This document shows, piece by piece, positions 25,682-35,285 of a stretch of 49,594 nt of DNA. The stretch lies in contig CAMSCJ010000014.1 in the NCBI GenBank assembly GCA_947056845.1, positions 1-49,594 of the forward strand, read 5' to 3'. Numbering within the stretch: position 1 is the stretch's first letter; each line of letters opens with the position of its first letter. The position numbers and the translations under genes are program-made. The notes below the pieces were generated by a model, which saw nothing but the letters and a program-made list of their open reading frames with translations, was not told the origin of the DNA and searched no databases. Source of the DNA: an uncultured Mycoplasmatota bacterium. GTDB taxonomy: Bacteria; Bacillota_I; Bacilli_A; RF39; UBA660.

Positions 25682-26282
25682 AGCAAGTTGGTGGAAAAGA
25701 ATATTGGCTTATTTGATTGATATTATTTTAGTTTTTATAATAATTATATTATTAGAAGCATTATTACCTAAAAATAATAATATGGAAATTCTAAATAGAG
25801 AGTTAAATGATACAACTGATCAATTTTTTAGTAAACAAATTGATTTTTCAGTTTATTTTAATCAAACTGCTCTAATTTTTAGGGATTTAGATAAAGCAAA
25901 AATTATGTATAGTGTGATAAATGCTATATTAATATTTATATATTTTATATTTATACCATACTTTTTTGATGGAAAAACACTTGGTAAAAAAATATTAAAA
26001 ATAAAAACAATTCGTAATGATAAGGAATATTTATCACTTAAAAATTTAGTTATAAAAAATATGATTGATACAGGGCTTATGTATATGTTATTTTCATTAA
26101 TGCTTATATATATATTACCTGGAACTTCATATTTTACATTTACTTTATTTTTATCAATTTTTCAAATTGGTTTAATAGTAGCAAGTTTTATTATGATAAT
26201 TAAAAGAAAAGATAAAAGAGGATTGAATGATATTTTAAGTGGAACGAAAGTTATAGAAGATAATGTTGAGGTGGAAGAATGA
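25668..26282 (+). CDS. RDD-family membrane protein
   Basis: This 204-aa protein has the RDD-domain pattern: an N-terminal WWKRILAYLIDIILVF with the conserved Arg and Asp, a middle FDGKTLGKKILKIK loop, and four or so hydrophobic segments. RDD proteins have no agreed single function; some are linked to ion or antiport activity. The ATG at 25668 follows GAAAGGA at 6 nt, within the end of dusB. Its stop overlaps the lysS ATG (ATGA), so it is coupled to both neighbours. Confidence 0.85.
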
Positions 26283-27757
26283 GAGAATTTAGTGAACAAG
26301 AATTAGTTAGAAGAGGAAAAATAGCAGAAATTAAAAAAGTTTGTAATCCATATCCTGAAAAATATGAAATTACTCATAGTTTGAAAGACGCTAGTAATTT
26401 GCCAGATGAATCAAAAGATGTTAGTGTAGCTGGAAGAATTGTCTTTATGCGTAAAATGGGAAAATTAAGTTTTTTGAAATTGCGTGATATAGAAGGTGAC
26501 TTACAAATTTCTATAAAAATTGATTTAGTAGGTGAAGAAGCTTATGAATTTTTTAAATCTAATATCGATGTTGGCGATTTTATAGGAGCTAAAGGTGAAA
26601 TATTTACAACCCATACGGGTGAAAAAACATTAAGAGCTGACCAATTTGTATTTTTAGGTAAAGCTTTAAAACCACTACCAGAAAAATTTCATGGCTTAAA
26701 TGATATTGAAACAATTTATCGTAATCGTTATGTAGATTTAATTACTAATGAAGAATCACGTGTTAAATTTTTATTTAGAAGTAACTTAATTCGTGAAATT
26801 AGAACATTTTTAAATAATAATGGGTATATTGAAATCGAAACACCTATTTTAAATAATAAAGCTAGTGGAGCTTTAGCTAAACCATTTACAACACATCATA
26901 ATGCCCTAGATATTGACTTGTATTTAAGAATTGCGCCTGAAACTTATTTAAAAAGAGCTATTGTTGGGGGATTTACAAAAGTATTTGAGTTTGCTCGTTG
27001 CTTCCGAAATGAAGGTATAGACGCAACCCATTTACAAGATTTCACAATGCTAGAAGGTTATGGTGCTTACTTAAATTACAAAGATAATATGAAATTTTTA
27101 CGAGAAATGCTTCAAACAGTTGTTATGAATTTATTTGGTAAATTAGAAATAACCGTTGAGGGCAAAACAATTGATATTAGTGGTGAATGGGAAGAGATAT
27201 CAATGCGCGATTTGATTTTGAAACATTCTAATATTGATATTTATGAGTTTGATACAAAAGAAAAATTACTAGATAAAATAAAAAATGAAAAAATTGAAAT
27301 TGATAGTGAAACACCATTAGAAGATTTAGGCTATGGAAATTTAGTTGATCAATTATATAAAAAAGTTGCCCGTCCATTTGTAACAGGTCCAGTATTTCTA
27401 ACACAACATCCAATCAGTTTGTCACCACTTGCTCGTGCTAATGACGAAAATCCAAATTTAACCGATCGTTTCCAACTTATTATGAATGGTGCTGAAATAA
27501 TTAATGCCTATTCAGAATTAGTTGATCCGATGGAACAAGAAAAGCGATTAATTGAACAAGCTAATTTAAAAGCTAATGGTGATGATGAGGCAATGATGAT
27601 GGATTATGATTATATTGCGGCTATGGAATATGGTATGCCACCAATTTCTGGTTGGGGAATTGGTATTGATCGTTTGGTTCAAATCTTAACTAATTCAGAT
27701 AATATTAAAGATACAATTATGTTTCCATTAATGAAACCTGCTGATAAAGATAATTAG
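26279..27757 (+). CDS. lysS: Lysyl-tRNA synthetase, class II
   Basis: This 492-aa class II synthetase charges tRNA-Lys. The N-terminal OB-fold anticodon-binding domain (about 45-145; VAGRIVFMRKMGKLSFLKLRD) is followed by the catalytic domain. That domain has motif 1 near ETPILNNKASGALAKPF, motif 2 FEFARCFRNEGIDATH and motif 3 PISGWGIGIDRLVQIL. Its start overlaps the RDD gene by 4 bp. No T-box precedes it; expression is from the dusB promoter. Confidence 0.97.
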   Translation: MREFSEQELVRRGKIAEIKKVCNPYPEKYEITHSLKDASNLPDESKDVSVAGRIVFMRKMGKLSFLKLRDIEGDLQISIKIDLVGEEAYEFFKSNIDVGDFIGAKGEIFTTHTGEKTLRADQFVFLGKALKPLPEKFHGLNDIETIYRNRYVDLITNEESRVKFLFRSNLIREIRTFLNNNGYIEIETPILNNKASGALAKPFTTHHNALDIDLYLRIAPETYLKRAIVGGFTKVFEFARCFRNEGIDATHLQDFTMLEGYGAYLNYKDNMKFLREMLQTVVMNLFGKLEITVEGKTIDISGEWEEISMRDLILKHSNIDIYEFDTKEKLLDKIKNEKIEIDSETPLEDLGYGNLVDQLYKKVARPFVTGPVFLTQHPISLSPLARANDENPNLTDRFQLIMNGAEIINAYSELVDPMEQEKRLIEQANLKANGDDEAMMMDYDYIAAMEYGMPPISGWGIGIDRLVQILTNSDNIKDTIMFPLMKPADKDN

Positions 27758-27803
27758 TTCTTACGATATATTAATAAGATTTTTAGATAATAGGAGATAG
27801 GAA

Positions 27804-28322
27804 ATGTTATTTATATTAGCTCAACTATGTGGAGTAATAACTTTAATATTAACAGTAATAAATATCCAGTTTAAATCGAAAGAAAAAATTGTAATATGTA
27901 ATATATTTGCTAATTTATTTGCTACAATTCAATATTTTTTGTTAGGAGCATCTACTGGTGCTGTAATATCTATTTTAAATACAATAAGAGATATGGTATT
28001 TTATATTTTTAAAAAGAAGGATATGAAACCATCTGTTATAATTTTAATTATCTTTTTATTGATATCTATAGTATCAGGATACATTAGTTGGCAAAATGTA
28101 TATAGTATTATTCCAGTAACTGTTACGATAATTTATACGTATGGATTATGGCAAGATAATATAAAAATTATAAGAATATCCACAGTAATAATTGGCTTTG
28201 GTTGGGCAATATATGATATAGTTGTTAAAGCTTATGTAGGCGCATTACAGGTAGCATCGCAAGGGATATCCGCTATGATTGCATTATATATAAATAGAAG
28301 TAATAAAAAAAGAAAAAAATAA
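27804..28322 (+). CDS. YgjV-family inner membrane protein
   Basis: This 172-aa protein has five or so hydrophobic segments. The pattern LAQLCGVITLILTVINIQFK, NLFATIQYFLLGASTGAVIS and WAIYDIVVKAYVGALQ matches the YgjV family of bacterial membrane proteins. Function in the family is unknown. It ends in a basic tail (NRSNKKRKK), consistent with a cytoplasmic C-terminus. AGGAGAT precedes the ATG. It lies 46 bp after lysS and may be read through from that operon. Confidence 0.82.
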   Translation: MLFILAQLCGVITLILTVINIQFKSKEKIVICNIFANLFATIQYFLLGASTGAVISILNTIRDMVFYIFKKKDMKPSVIILIIFLLISIVSGYISWQNVYSIIPVTVTIIYTYGLWQDNIKIIRISTVIIGFGWAIYDIVVKAYVGALQVASQGISAMIALYINRSNKKRKK

Positions 28323-28420
28323 ATGTATGAAAAGTCTTATTGTGTTTTTATAAAAAGATAGTTTTGATTAACAAGTATATAATTTTATACTATTTTAGAT
28401 TAGAAAGGAAAGTTGATATT

Positions 28421-28924
28421 ATGGATTTAAAAAGTTTTAATTTAGCTCCTTTGCATATACTTGATAAAGAATGGGCTTTATTAACTGCTGGTAAAAAAGA
28501 TAAATTTAATACTATGACTATTAGTTGGGGAGGCTTGGGAACTATTTGGAATAAACCTGTTGCAACCATTTATGTAAGACCTAATCGTTATACTTATCAA
28601 TTTATTGAGGATAATGAATATTTCACAATAAGTTTTTATAATGAAGGGTATAGAAGGGATTTGGGCATATTAGGTAGCAAATCTGGGAGGAGTTTAGATA
28701 AAATTTCGCTTACCAATCTTACTCCAAAATTTTTAAGTAATGGTATTTCTTTCAATGAAGCAAAATTAACTATTGTATGTAAAAAAATTTATTTTCAGGA
28801 TTTAGATATAAATAATATTAATTTAGACAATATTCCACAAAAGGAAGTTGATAGATTTTATAAAGAGGAGCCTATGCATAGAATGTATATGGGTGAGGTA
28901 ATAGATATAATAGATAATAGATAA
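28421..28924 (+). CDS. Flavin reductase-like domain protein
   Basis: The protein is 167 aa, a flavin-reductase-type split-barrel domain. The pattern includes ALLTAGKKDKFNTMTISWGGLGTIWNKP in part, PNRYTYQFIED and YFTISFYNEGYR. Family members bind FMN and either reduce flavin with NAD(P)H or act as flavoproteins. The ATG at 28421 has GAAAGGAAAG upstream; an in-frame ATG at 28340 has no SD. It stands apart from flavin-dependent monooxygenase partners, so the substrate is unclear. Confidence 0.85.
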   Translation: MDLKSFNLAPLHILDKEWALLTAGKKDKFNTMTISWGGLGTIWNKPVATIYVRPNRYTYQFIEDNEYFTISFYNEGYRRDLGILGSKSGRSLDKISLTNLTPKFLSNGISFNEAKLTIVCKKIYFQDLDINNINLDNIPQKEVDRFYKEEPMHRMYMGEVIDIIDNR

Positions 28925-28979
28925 TAGATAATTATTTTATAAACAAGTAAGATTAATATATTGAAGGGATGTGTAAAAT

Positions 28980-29906
28980 ATGATAGTATTAACTTCTGGT
29001 AAAAAATACTTGGATATTGATGGCTATGCTAGTTGTTTAGCTTATCGTGAGTTATTAAAAATGCAAGGTATAGATTCAAAGTTCGTAAGTACAGCAATTC
29101 CAAATTATAGCGTTACGGAGAGTTTATTGAATTTGCCATTTGGGCTTGATAAATATGAAATAAGTCCAACTGATAAATTTATTATTATTGACTTATCAAA
29201 TAAAGCCTTTTTTGAAAATTTTGTGCGAGAGGATGATATAGTTGAACTGATTGATCACCATCCTGGTTTTGAAGGTTATTGGGCGGATAAATTAAAAGAA
29301 AACTCACATATAGAGCAGGTAGGAGCCATTGCGACAATTATAGCCGAAAAATATGAACAATGCAATTTATTAAATAATATGAATAAGAATATTGCTGAAT
29401 TACTAATGGCGGCTATTTTAGATAATACTTTAAATTTTACTGCTAAAGCTACTAAACAAAGAGATATAGAGGCTTATAAAAAGTTAGAAATTTTAACTAA
29501 TAATTTTGACTTCAAATCTACTTATTTTGGTGAGGTTCAAAACTTCATTGAAAAAGATTTAGTAACAGCAATCGTAAATGATATGAAATTAGAAGAAACT
29601 TGCGAATATTTGCCCAAAACATTAGGTCAACTTACCATATATGATATAACTACGATTTTAGAAAAATTGGAAATTGTAAAGGATACAATGAATAAGTATG
29701 ATGAACATTGGTTGATAAATATTATCAGTTTAAAGGAAAATAAGAGCTATATAGCTTGTTCTGATGAAACGGTTACAGATAATTTAGAAAAAATGTTTAA
29801 TACTGCATCAATTAATAACATTGTTGCTTTGCAACCAAGTATTTTGCGAAAAGAAATTATTAAGACGGCACTAGGAATGCCAATGTATGAAATTCGTCAT
29901 AAATAA
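28980..29906 (+). CDS. DHH-family phosphoesterase
   Basis: This 308-aa protein has a DHH domain: a first metal motif DIDGYASCLAY, IIDLSNKAF, the signature IDHHP and a fourth site near AAILDNTLNFTAKAT. A C-terminal DHHA2-like part follows (about 200-308). It is close in layout to family II inorganic pyrophosphatases and exopolyphosphatases (Mn-dependent), but the first motif differs from the canonical GHKNPDTD, so the substrate is open. ACAAGTAAG... leader with GAAGGGATG as SD. ackA follows after 24 bp and nrnA after that, suggesting a co-transcribed phosphate-ester/acetate group. Confidence 0.8.
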   Translation: MIVLTSGKKYLDIDGYASCLAYRELLKMQGIDSKFVSTAIPNYSVTESLLNLPFGLDKYEISPTDKFIIIDLSNKAFFENFVREDDIVELIDHHPGFEGYWADKLKENSHIEQVGAIATIIAEKYEQCNLLNNMNKNIAELLMAAILDNTLNFTAKATKQRDIEAYKKLEILTNNFDFKSTYFGEVQNFIEKDLVTAIVNDMKLEETCEYLPKTLGQLTIYDITTILEKLEIVKDTMNKYDEHWLINIISLKENKSYIACSDETVTDNLEKMFNTASINNIVALQPSILRKEIIKTALGMPMYEIRHK

Positions 29907-29930
29907 TATAAATAGAAAAGAGGAAGAATA

Positions 29931-31109
29931 ATGAAGATTTTATCAGTAAATGCTGGAAGTTCATCTTTAAAATTCCAGGTCTATGAAATGCCCGAAGAGA
30001 CTGTGTTAATTTCTGGGGTAATAGAGAGAATTGGTATTGGAAATAGTTTTTATACAATTAAAATAAATGGTGAAAAAATAAAAAAGGAAGTTGAAATTAA
30101 AGATCATCGCCAAGCATTTGAGATTTTAGTTAGTGAATTATTAGAAAATAAAATTGTTACATCATTGGATGAAATTAAGGGGATTGGTAACAGAGTTGTT
30201 CAAGGTGGTTCATATTTTGACAAGACAGTTATTGTAGATGATGAAGTTATTGCTAAAATCGATGAATTATCACCATTAGCTCCACTACATAATCCAGCGG
30301 CTATTACTGGAATTAAGGCGGCTAGAGATGTAATCCCTAATACTATTCAAACGGTTGTTTTTGATACTGCTTTTCATCAAACAATTAAGGAAGAAAATTA
30401 TTTATATGCCTTACCTTATGAATGGTATACAAAATATAAAGTTAGACGCTATGGTGCGCATGGAACTAGCCATAAATACTTATCAATACGAATGAGCGAA
30501 ATTTTAAATCGTGATGATTTAAAGTTAATTACTTGTCATATTGGAAATGGTTCTAGTATAAGTGCGATAAATAATGGTATATGCATTAATACTTCAATGG
30601 GTCTTACTCCTAATGCTGGTTTAATTATGGGTACACGTTGTGGAGATATTGATGCAACCATTATTCCTTATATGATGGAAAAAACGGGTATGACCCCTAA
30701 AGAAATTGATAATGCTATGAATAAGCAAAGTGGTCTACTTGGTATTAGTGGTGTTAGTAGCGATTATCGAGATATTGATGATGGCATTGTTAGCGGTAGC
30801 GAAAAATGTATTTTAGCTGAAAAGATGTTAGTTAATCGGGTTGTTGATTATATTGCTAAATATTATGTTGAATTAAATGGGTGTGATGCCATTATCTTTA
30901 CAGCAGGTTTAGGGGAAAATGCCAGTCGTGTTAGAAAAGATGTCTTAGATAAATTAAAAATACTAGGCATTAAAATCGATGATACAAGAAATAATATTAG
31001 AGGAATTGAGGCATTAATTACATCTGATGATTCTAGTATTCCTTGTTATGTTATCCCAACTGATGAGGAAGTCATGATAGCACGTGATACATATAATCTA
31101 GTTAAATAG
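29931..31109 (+). CDS. ackA: Acetate kinase
   Basis: AckA interconverts acetate + ATP and acetyl phosphate + ADP. The 392-aa protein opens with ILSVNAGSSSLKFQ, contains VVFDTAFHQT, RRYGAHGTSHKY (catalytic His region), CHIGNGSSI, MGTRCGDIDAT and FTAGLGENASRVR. All are standard. AGAGGAAG precedes the ATG. With pyk in the same region it indicates acetate-forming fermentation. pta is not adjacent. Confidence 0.97.
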   Translation: MKILSVNAGSSSLKFQVYEMPEETVLISGVIERIGIGNSFYTIKINGEKIKKEVEIKDHRQAFEILVSELLENKIVTSLDEIKGIGNRVVQGGSYFDKTVIVDDEVIAKIDELSPLAPLHNPAAITGIKAARDVIPNTIQTVVFDTAFHQTIKEENYLYALPYEWYTKYKVRRYGAHGTSHKYLSIRMSEILNRDDLKLITCHIGNGSSISAINNGICINTSMGLTPNAGLIMGTRCGDIDATIIPYMMEKTGMTPKEIDNAMNKQSGLLGISGVSSDYRDIDDGIVSGSEKCILAEKMLVNRVVDYIAKYYVELNGCDAIIFTAGLGENASRVRKDVLDKLKILGIKIDDTRNNIRGIEALITSDDSSIPCYVIPTDEEVMIARDTYNLVK

Positions 31110-31122
31110 AAAGTGTGGGAGT

Positions 31123-32085
31123 ATGCATAGTATATATAGAAAAATTTACCAAAAGATAAAAAAGTATGATACAATTGTTATTGCAAGGCATATTGGGCCA
31201 GATCCAGATGCTTTAGCTAGTGAACTTGCTTTAAAAGAAATTATTTTGGCAACATTTCCAAATAAAAATGTTTATGCGATTGGTTGTCCAACTTCTAAAT
31301 TTCGTTATTTAGGAACACTTGATAAAATTGATGAAACAGAAATTACTAGTGCTCTATTAATTGTTACAGATACACCAGATAAAAGAAGAGTTGATTCCGT
31401 TAATTTTTCTTTATTTAAAGAAAGTATTAAGATTGATCATCATCCTTTTATTGAAAGATTTTGTGATTTAGAATATATTGATGAAACAGCTAGTAGTGCT
31501 TCACAAATGATTATGGAGATTGTTTATCATACTAAGTTAAAAATGCCGAAGAGTGCAGCTGAGAAATTGTATATTGGACTTACAGCAGATACAGGTAGAT
31601 TTTTATTTAATTATACTACGCCTAGAACTTTTGATTTAGTATCAAAATTAATTAAAGAGACTAACATAGATTTTACCAATCTTTATACTAATTTATATAT
31701 GAGACCATTAAAAGAAATAAAATTTTTAAGTTATATATATGCTAATATAAATGTTACGGAAAATGGCTTTGGCTATTTGAAGATAACTGATGATGTTTTA
31801 TCAGAATATAATGTTGATCCGGCTACAGCTGGGAATATGGTTAATGAATTAAATTATATTAATGAAATTATTGCTTGGGGATTGTTTTCTGTTGATAAGG
31901 TTAATAATAATATTAGGGGAACATTAAGATCACGTGGCCCCATTGTTAATGAGATTGCTACTAATTATGGTGGTGGTGGGCATACAATGGCTAGTGGTGT
32001 TAAATTAGAAAATTTTGAAATGGTTGATAATTTGATTAATGATTTAGATTTAATTTGTCAAAAATATAAAGAGGAAAACAAATAA
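31123..32085 (+). CDS. nrnA: NrnA-type oligoribonuclease/pAp phosphatase
   Basis: This 320-aa DHH/DHHA1 protein degrades 2-5-mer RNAs (nanoRNA) and dephosphorylates 3'-phosphoadenosine 5'-phosphate. DHH domain motifs are GPDPDALAS, VTDTPDKRRV, IDHHP and TADTGRFLF; the DHHA1 part ends with the glycine-rich YGGGGHTMASG for substrate binding. GGAGT lies before the ATG. It is 13 bp behind ackA and 2 genes behind another DHH protein. The family also includes c-di-AMP/pApA hydrolases; those have a similar core, so substrate range is inferred. Confidence 0.9.
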   Translation: MHSIYRKIYQKIKKYDTIVIARHIGPDPDALASELALKEIILATFPNKNVYAIGCPTSKFRYLGTLDKIDETEITSALLIVTDTPDKRRVDSVNFSLFKESIKIDHHPFIERFCDLEYIDETASSASQMIMEIVYHTKLKMPKSAAEKLYIGLTADTGRFLFNYTTPRTFDLVSKLIKETNIDFTNLYTNLYMRPLKEIKFLSYIYANINVTENGFGYLKITDDVLSEYNVDPATAGNMVNELNYINEIIAWGLFSVDKVNNNIRGTLRSRGPIVNEIATNYGGGGHTMASGVKLENFEMVDNLINDLDLICQKYKEENK

Positions 32086-32115
32086 TTTTTATTGTAAAAA
32101 ATATTTTTAAATGTT

Positions 32116-32150
32116 AAAATGATTATATAAGGTATATAATCATTTTTTTA
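32116..32150 (+). terminator. Terminator after nrnA
   Basis: AAAATGATTATAT (32116-32128) and ATATAATCATTTT (32134-32146) pair perfectly across a 5-nt loop, followed by more T. Confidence 0.8.
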
Positions 32151-32165
32151 TAAGGAGTGATAAAG

Positions 32166-33017
32166 GTGCTTAAAAAGAATAAAAGGGAAAAATTAAATAA
32201 TAAGGGTTTTGCTATAACAAGTATAATATATTCAATGTTATTACTTTTTATTATTTTAATGACATTAGTTATATTAACATTAGGAAGAAAGAGAGTTTTA
32301 CTTAATAAAGCTAAAAACGAAACAATTGACTTTTTAACTGATATTTCTAAAAGATATAGCTATCCAGAGGTTAATTTATCAATATCATCAGTTGGGGCTC
32401 TTTATTTGCCGACTGTTAATGACAATAATTTTACGATATCAGGCATGGGCATTCATTATATTTTAGATTTACCTAGTGATAATTATACATTCGATTGGGT
32501 TTGGGGTGGCGGTACTGGTTCCTTAAAATTTTGTAATCTTGATAATGATTGTACAACAATAATTTCTGGTGGTGGGCTTTCGCCAACTAGTGGCACATTT
32601 ACAACAACAGAACCTGGACGTCTTGACTTTAGTTTTGGAGGCGTATCTATTTCTATAAATAATTTATTATTAGATGGCAAAAAGGTTAGAATAAATAGCG
32701 ATTTAAAAGTTAAGGCTCCAAAATTTAGTATTAAAAGTGGCTGTACTTATACACAAGGTTCATTTACATGTTCTAATAATCATAATAGTGGTGATAAAAT
32801 TTCTGGCGATGTTTATATTTTTACGCCATCTAGTGCTAGTATATCGCAATACAATGTTGATGGGGCTAGTGAATGGATAAATGGTACTGGTTCAGCAAAT
32901 GGCTATTATATTAAGGTTAGTGGTAGTGGGAAACATACTGTAAAAATTCGTTCATATTGGTCTAGTAAGGATTTCTATTCTTTAGAAACAGAGGATATAA
33001 TATTTACAATACAATAA
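32166..33017 (+). CDS. Prepilin-like secreted/anchored protein
   Basis: The protein is about 283 aa. A basic leader (KKNKREKLNNKG) followed by FAITSIIYSMLLLFIILMTL looks like a type III signal/prepilin N-terminus, with cleavage after Gly, though the usual Glu at +5 is absent. The mature part is beta-rich with Gly/Ser/Thr-rich repeats, WVWGGGTGSLKFC, and four Cys in two close pairs (FCNLDNDC; CTYTQGSFTC). I chose the GTG at 32166 because AAGGAG is 9 nt upstream; the GTG at 32157 is too close. No pilin ATPase or peptidase gene is nearby. It may be a surface pseudopilin or an anchored adhesin. Confidence 0.6.
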   Translation: MLKKNKREKLNNKGFAITSIIYSMLLLFIILMTLVILTLGRKRVLLNKAKNETIDFLTDISKRYSYPEVNLSISSVGALYLPTVNDNNFTISGMGIHYILDLPSDNYTFDWVWGGGTGSLKFCNLDNDCTTIISGGGLSPTSGTFTTTEPGRLDFSFGGVSISINNLLLDGKKVRINSDLKVKAPKFSIKSGCTYTQGSFTCSNNHNSGDKISGDVYIFTPSSASISQYNVDGASEWINGTGSANGYYIKVSGSGKHTVKIRSYWSSKDFYSLETEDIIFTIQ

Positions 33018-33024
33018 TAACTTA

Positions 33025-33060
33025 AGAGGTAGTAAAACAAAATCGTACTACTTCTTTTTT
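33025..33060 (+). terminator. Terminator after prepilin-like gene
   Basis: AAGAGGTAGTA (33025-33035) pairs with TACTACTTCTT (33047-33057) with one G-T pair, followed by T's. Confidence 0.75.
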
Positions 33061-33065
33061 TATCG

Positions 33066-33082
33066 TTCGACAAAGTTCGACA
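33066..33082 (+). promoter_or_regulatory. Tandem 0A boxes upstream of spo0A
   Basis: Two perfect TTCGACA heptamers (33066-33072 and 33076-33082), 10 bp apart, so on the same face of the helix. They match the core of the Spo0A box and lie about 45 bp before a TATAAT at 33127-33132, suggesting autoregulation of spo0A. Confidence 0.75.
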
Positions 33083-33165
33083 AAATTAGAAAAATTTTGC
33101 TATAGAATTCAGGATATATTATATAGTATAATAGAAAGGTCAAAATAATAGATAGGGGAATAAAA

Positions 33166-33936
33166 ATGGAAAAAATCAAAGTTTTAATGATTGATGACAA
33201 TGTCAATTTAGTTAATATGGTTAAGGAGTATTTTAGTAGCCATTCTATAATAGATATAGTGCTAGAAGCTTATAATGGTGAAGAAGGAATTAATACAATT
33301 CAAAACAATTTAGATAAATTTGATGTAATTGTTCTAGATTTAATCATGCCTAAACGGGATGGTATGTATGTACTTGATGAAATGCATCAAAGGGGAATTG
33401 ACAAAAATGTCATTGTGGCAACAAGTTATAATGCGCCAGATATTATTAGAGATATTTCGGAAATGGGCGTAAATTATTTTATACTAAAACCTTTTGAGTT
33501 ATCGGATTTAGAAAAAAGGATTTTAGATACAATGAAGTCAAAACAGCAAGGTTCTAAGAATATTGATTTTTATCATAATAATCTACAAATTTCAATAACT
33601 AAAATATTGCACGAACTAGGAATACCTTCACATATAAAGGGGTATCAATACATAAGAGAAGCAGTTGGAATTATTTTTGAACATCCAGAAACAATTGGAG
33701 GTATTACTAAAGAGTTATATCCTGAATTAGCTTCAAAGTTTGATACAACAGTATCTAGAGTTGAACGAGCAATTCGTCATGCGATAGAAGTTAGTTGGAG
33801 TCGCGGTAATTTAAGTCTAATGGAAGAAATCTTTGGATATAGCGTTGATATTGATAAAGCGAAGCCAACTAATTCAGAGTTTATTGTAACTATTGCAGAT
33901 AAGTTGAGATTAGAATTTCATAAAACTCAATGTTAA
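33166..33936 (+). CDS. spo0A: Sporulation master regulator Spo0A
   Basis: This 256-aa response regulator has a receiver domain (1-120) with the acidic pocket IDDN (Asp10, Asp11), phosphoacceptor Asp58 in VIVLDLIMP and Lys in ILKPF. A linker leads to the Spo0A C-terminal DNA-binding domain (about 145-256) with [25 protein letters not shown] and the recognition helix [19 protein letters not shown], then KPTNSEFI. Length and motifs match Spo0A. GGGGAATAAAA precedes the ATG. The tandem 0A boxes upstream suggest self-control. It shows the lineage is or was able to sporulate; no other sporulation gene is in the window. Confidence 0.97.
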   Translation: MEKIKVLMIDDNVNLVNMVKEYFSSHSIIDIVLEAYNGEEGINTIQNNLDKFDVIVLDLIMPKRDGMYVLDEMHQRGIDKNVIVATSYNAPDIIRDISEMGVNYFILKPFELSDLEKRILDTMKSKQQGSKNIDFYHNNLQISITKILHELGIPSHIKGYQYIREAVGIIFEHPETIGGITKELYPELASKFDTTVSRVERAIRHAIEVSWSRGNLSLMEEIFGYSVDIDKAKPTNSEFIVTIADKLRLEFHKTQC

Positions 33937-33948
33937 TAAGGAGAAATT

Positions 33949-35220
33949 ATGGCTAAAAAAACTAGTAAAACAACAAAAAGTTTAATAGTTTTATGTTTTA
34001 TGCTTTTAGTTTCAATAGTTGGATTTAATATATATCAGAAGTTGGTAAATACACCTAAAAAAATATTTATTGATGCGATTAATAGTTTAGCTAATGATTA
34101 TAAATATTTTAATAATCTTGAAAGTATAAATTATAGTTTCCCTAATAATGACTTTACTTATGATGGAGAGATTAATATTAGCTTTACCTCGCTTTTAATT
34201 GATTCTTTAAATTTGGAACAAAATTATAAAGATTTGGTAGATATGTTCAACGTTTTAAATGAGACCCAAATTAATTATAAGTTGCAGAAGGGTGACCAAG
34301 AAATATTATTAGAACTAAATGCTAAGGTTAAAGATAATAATTTAGATTTATTATATTATTTAGATGGAATTGACCATTATATTAAATTAACGGGGTATAG
34401 TGATAACTATATAAGAATTAATAAAATAATTGATGATATAATAGGTAATTTTATTTATATTGAAGACAATGAATACCTATTTGATTTTATAAAAAATAGC
34501 TTTATTAATAATTTAGCTAATGAGTATTTTAAAACAGCTAAAGATGAGATTATTATAAATAATGAGAAGATTAATGTTAATAAGAATATATTAACATTAG
34601 ATCGCAAAAATGTAACAACGATTTTAAATAAATTGATACTTGATATAAAAAATGATGAAAAGGCTTTTAATTTATTATTAGATTTAATACCAAATTTTGG
34701 GGACTTTGATATTGAAATAGAGGATAATGCTACTGATGATATTATAATTTATTTTAATACTTATACAGATAATAATAAACTAATTAAATATGATTTAGAA
34801 ATCGATAATATATCTAAATTTGCTGAATTACCTATAAATAATATTGTTATCTCCTTCTTTAAAGATAGTGATGTTATTGAAATAATGCTTGATAATAAAA
34901 AAACAGCTAGTATAAAATTTTACGATGAAAATGGAGGCTATCGTATGGAAGTTTATCTTAATGATAGCAAAATATTAACTCTTTTCGTTAGCAATGAGAA
35001 TACGAATAAACAAATTTCAATAAATTCAGGATTTTTAACAGGTAATAGTTTTAATTTATTGTTATCAGAAATTTTAGATGAGAATATTTTGGAGGATTAT
35101 GATAAATTAGAGGATAAATTGTTATTTAATTTTAATTTTTTAGGTTTTAATATGTTAGAATTGGAATTAAAGAGTATTTCGCATATTTATAATCATGAGG
35201 ACATTGATGTTTTTATTTAA
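33949..35220 (+). CDS. Hypothetical membrane-anchored protein
   Basis: The protein is 423 aa, unrecognised. A basic N-terminus (AKKTSKTTKS) is followed by one membrane helix (LIVLCFMLLVSIVGFNIY), then about 390 extracytoplasmic residues rich in Asn, Asp, Ile and Lys with repeated beta-strand patterns. Such lipoprotein-like extracellular folds are common in AT-rich Firmicutes. AAGGAG lies before the ATG, only 12 bp after spo0A, so the two are likely co-transcribed. A link to sporulation or envelope function is suggested only by that position. Confidence 0.65.
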   Translation: MAKKTSKTTKSLIVLCFMLLVSIVGFNIYQKLVNTPKKIFIDAINSLANDYKYFNNLESINYSFPNNDFTYDGEINISFTSLLIDSLNLEQNYKDLVDMFNVLNETQINYKLQKGDQEILLELNAKVKDNNLDLLYYLDGIDHYIKLTGYSDNYIRINKIIDDIIGNFIYIEDNEYLFDFIKNSFINNLANEYFKTAKDEIIINNEKINVNKNILTLDRKNVTTILNKLILDIKNDEKAFNLLLDLIPNFGDFDIEIEDNATDDIIIYFNTYTDNNKLIKYDLEIDNISKFAELPINNIVISFFKDSDVIEIMLDNKKTASIKFYDENGGYRMEVYLNDSKILTLFVSNENTNKQISINSGFLTGNSFNLLLSEILDENILEDYDKLEDKLLFNFNFLGFNMLELELKSISHIYNHEDIDVFI

Positions 35221-35285
35221 ATAATTTATTGAAAGTGCTATAATAAAATTAATTGGTAATATTTTCCAATTATGGAGTGTGGAGT

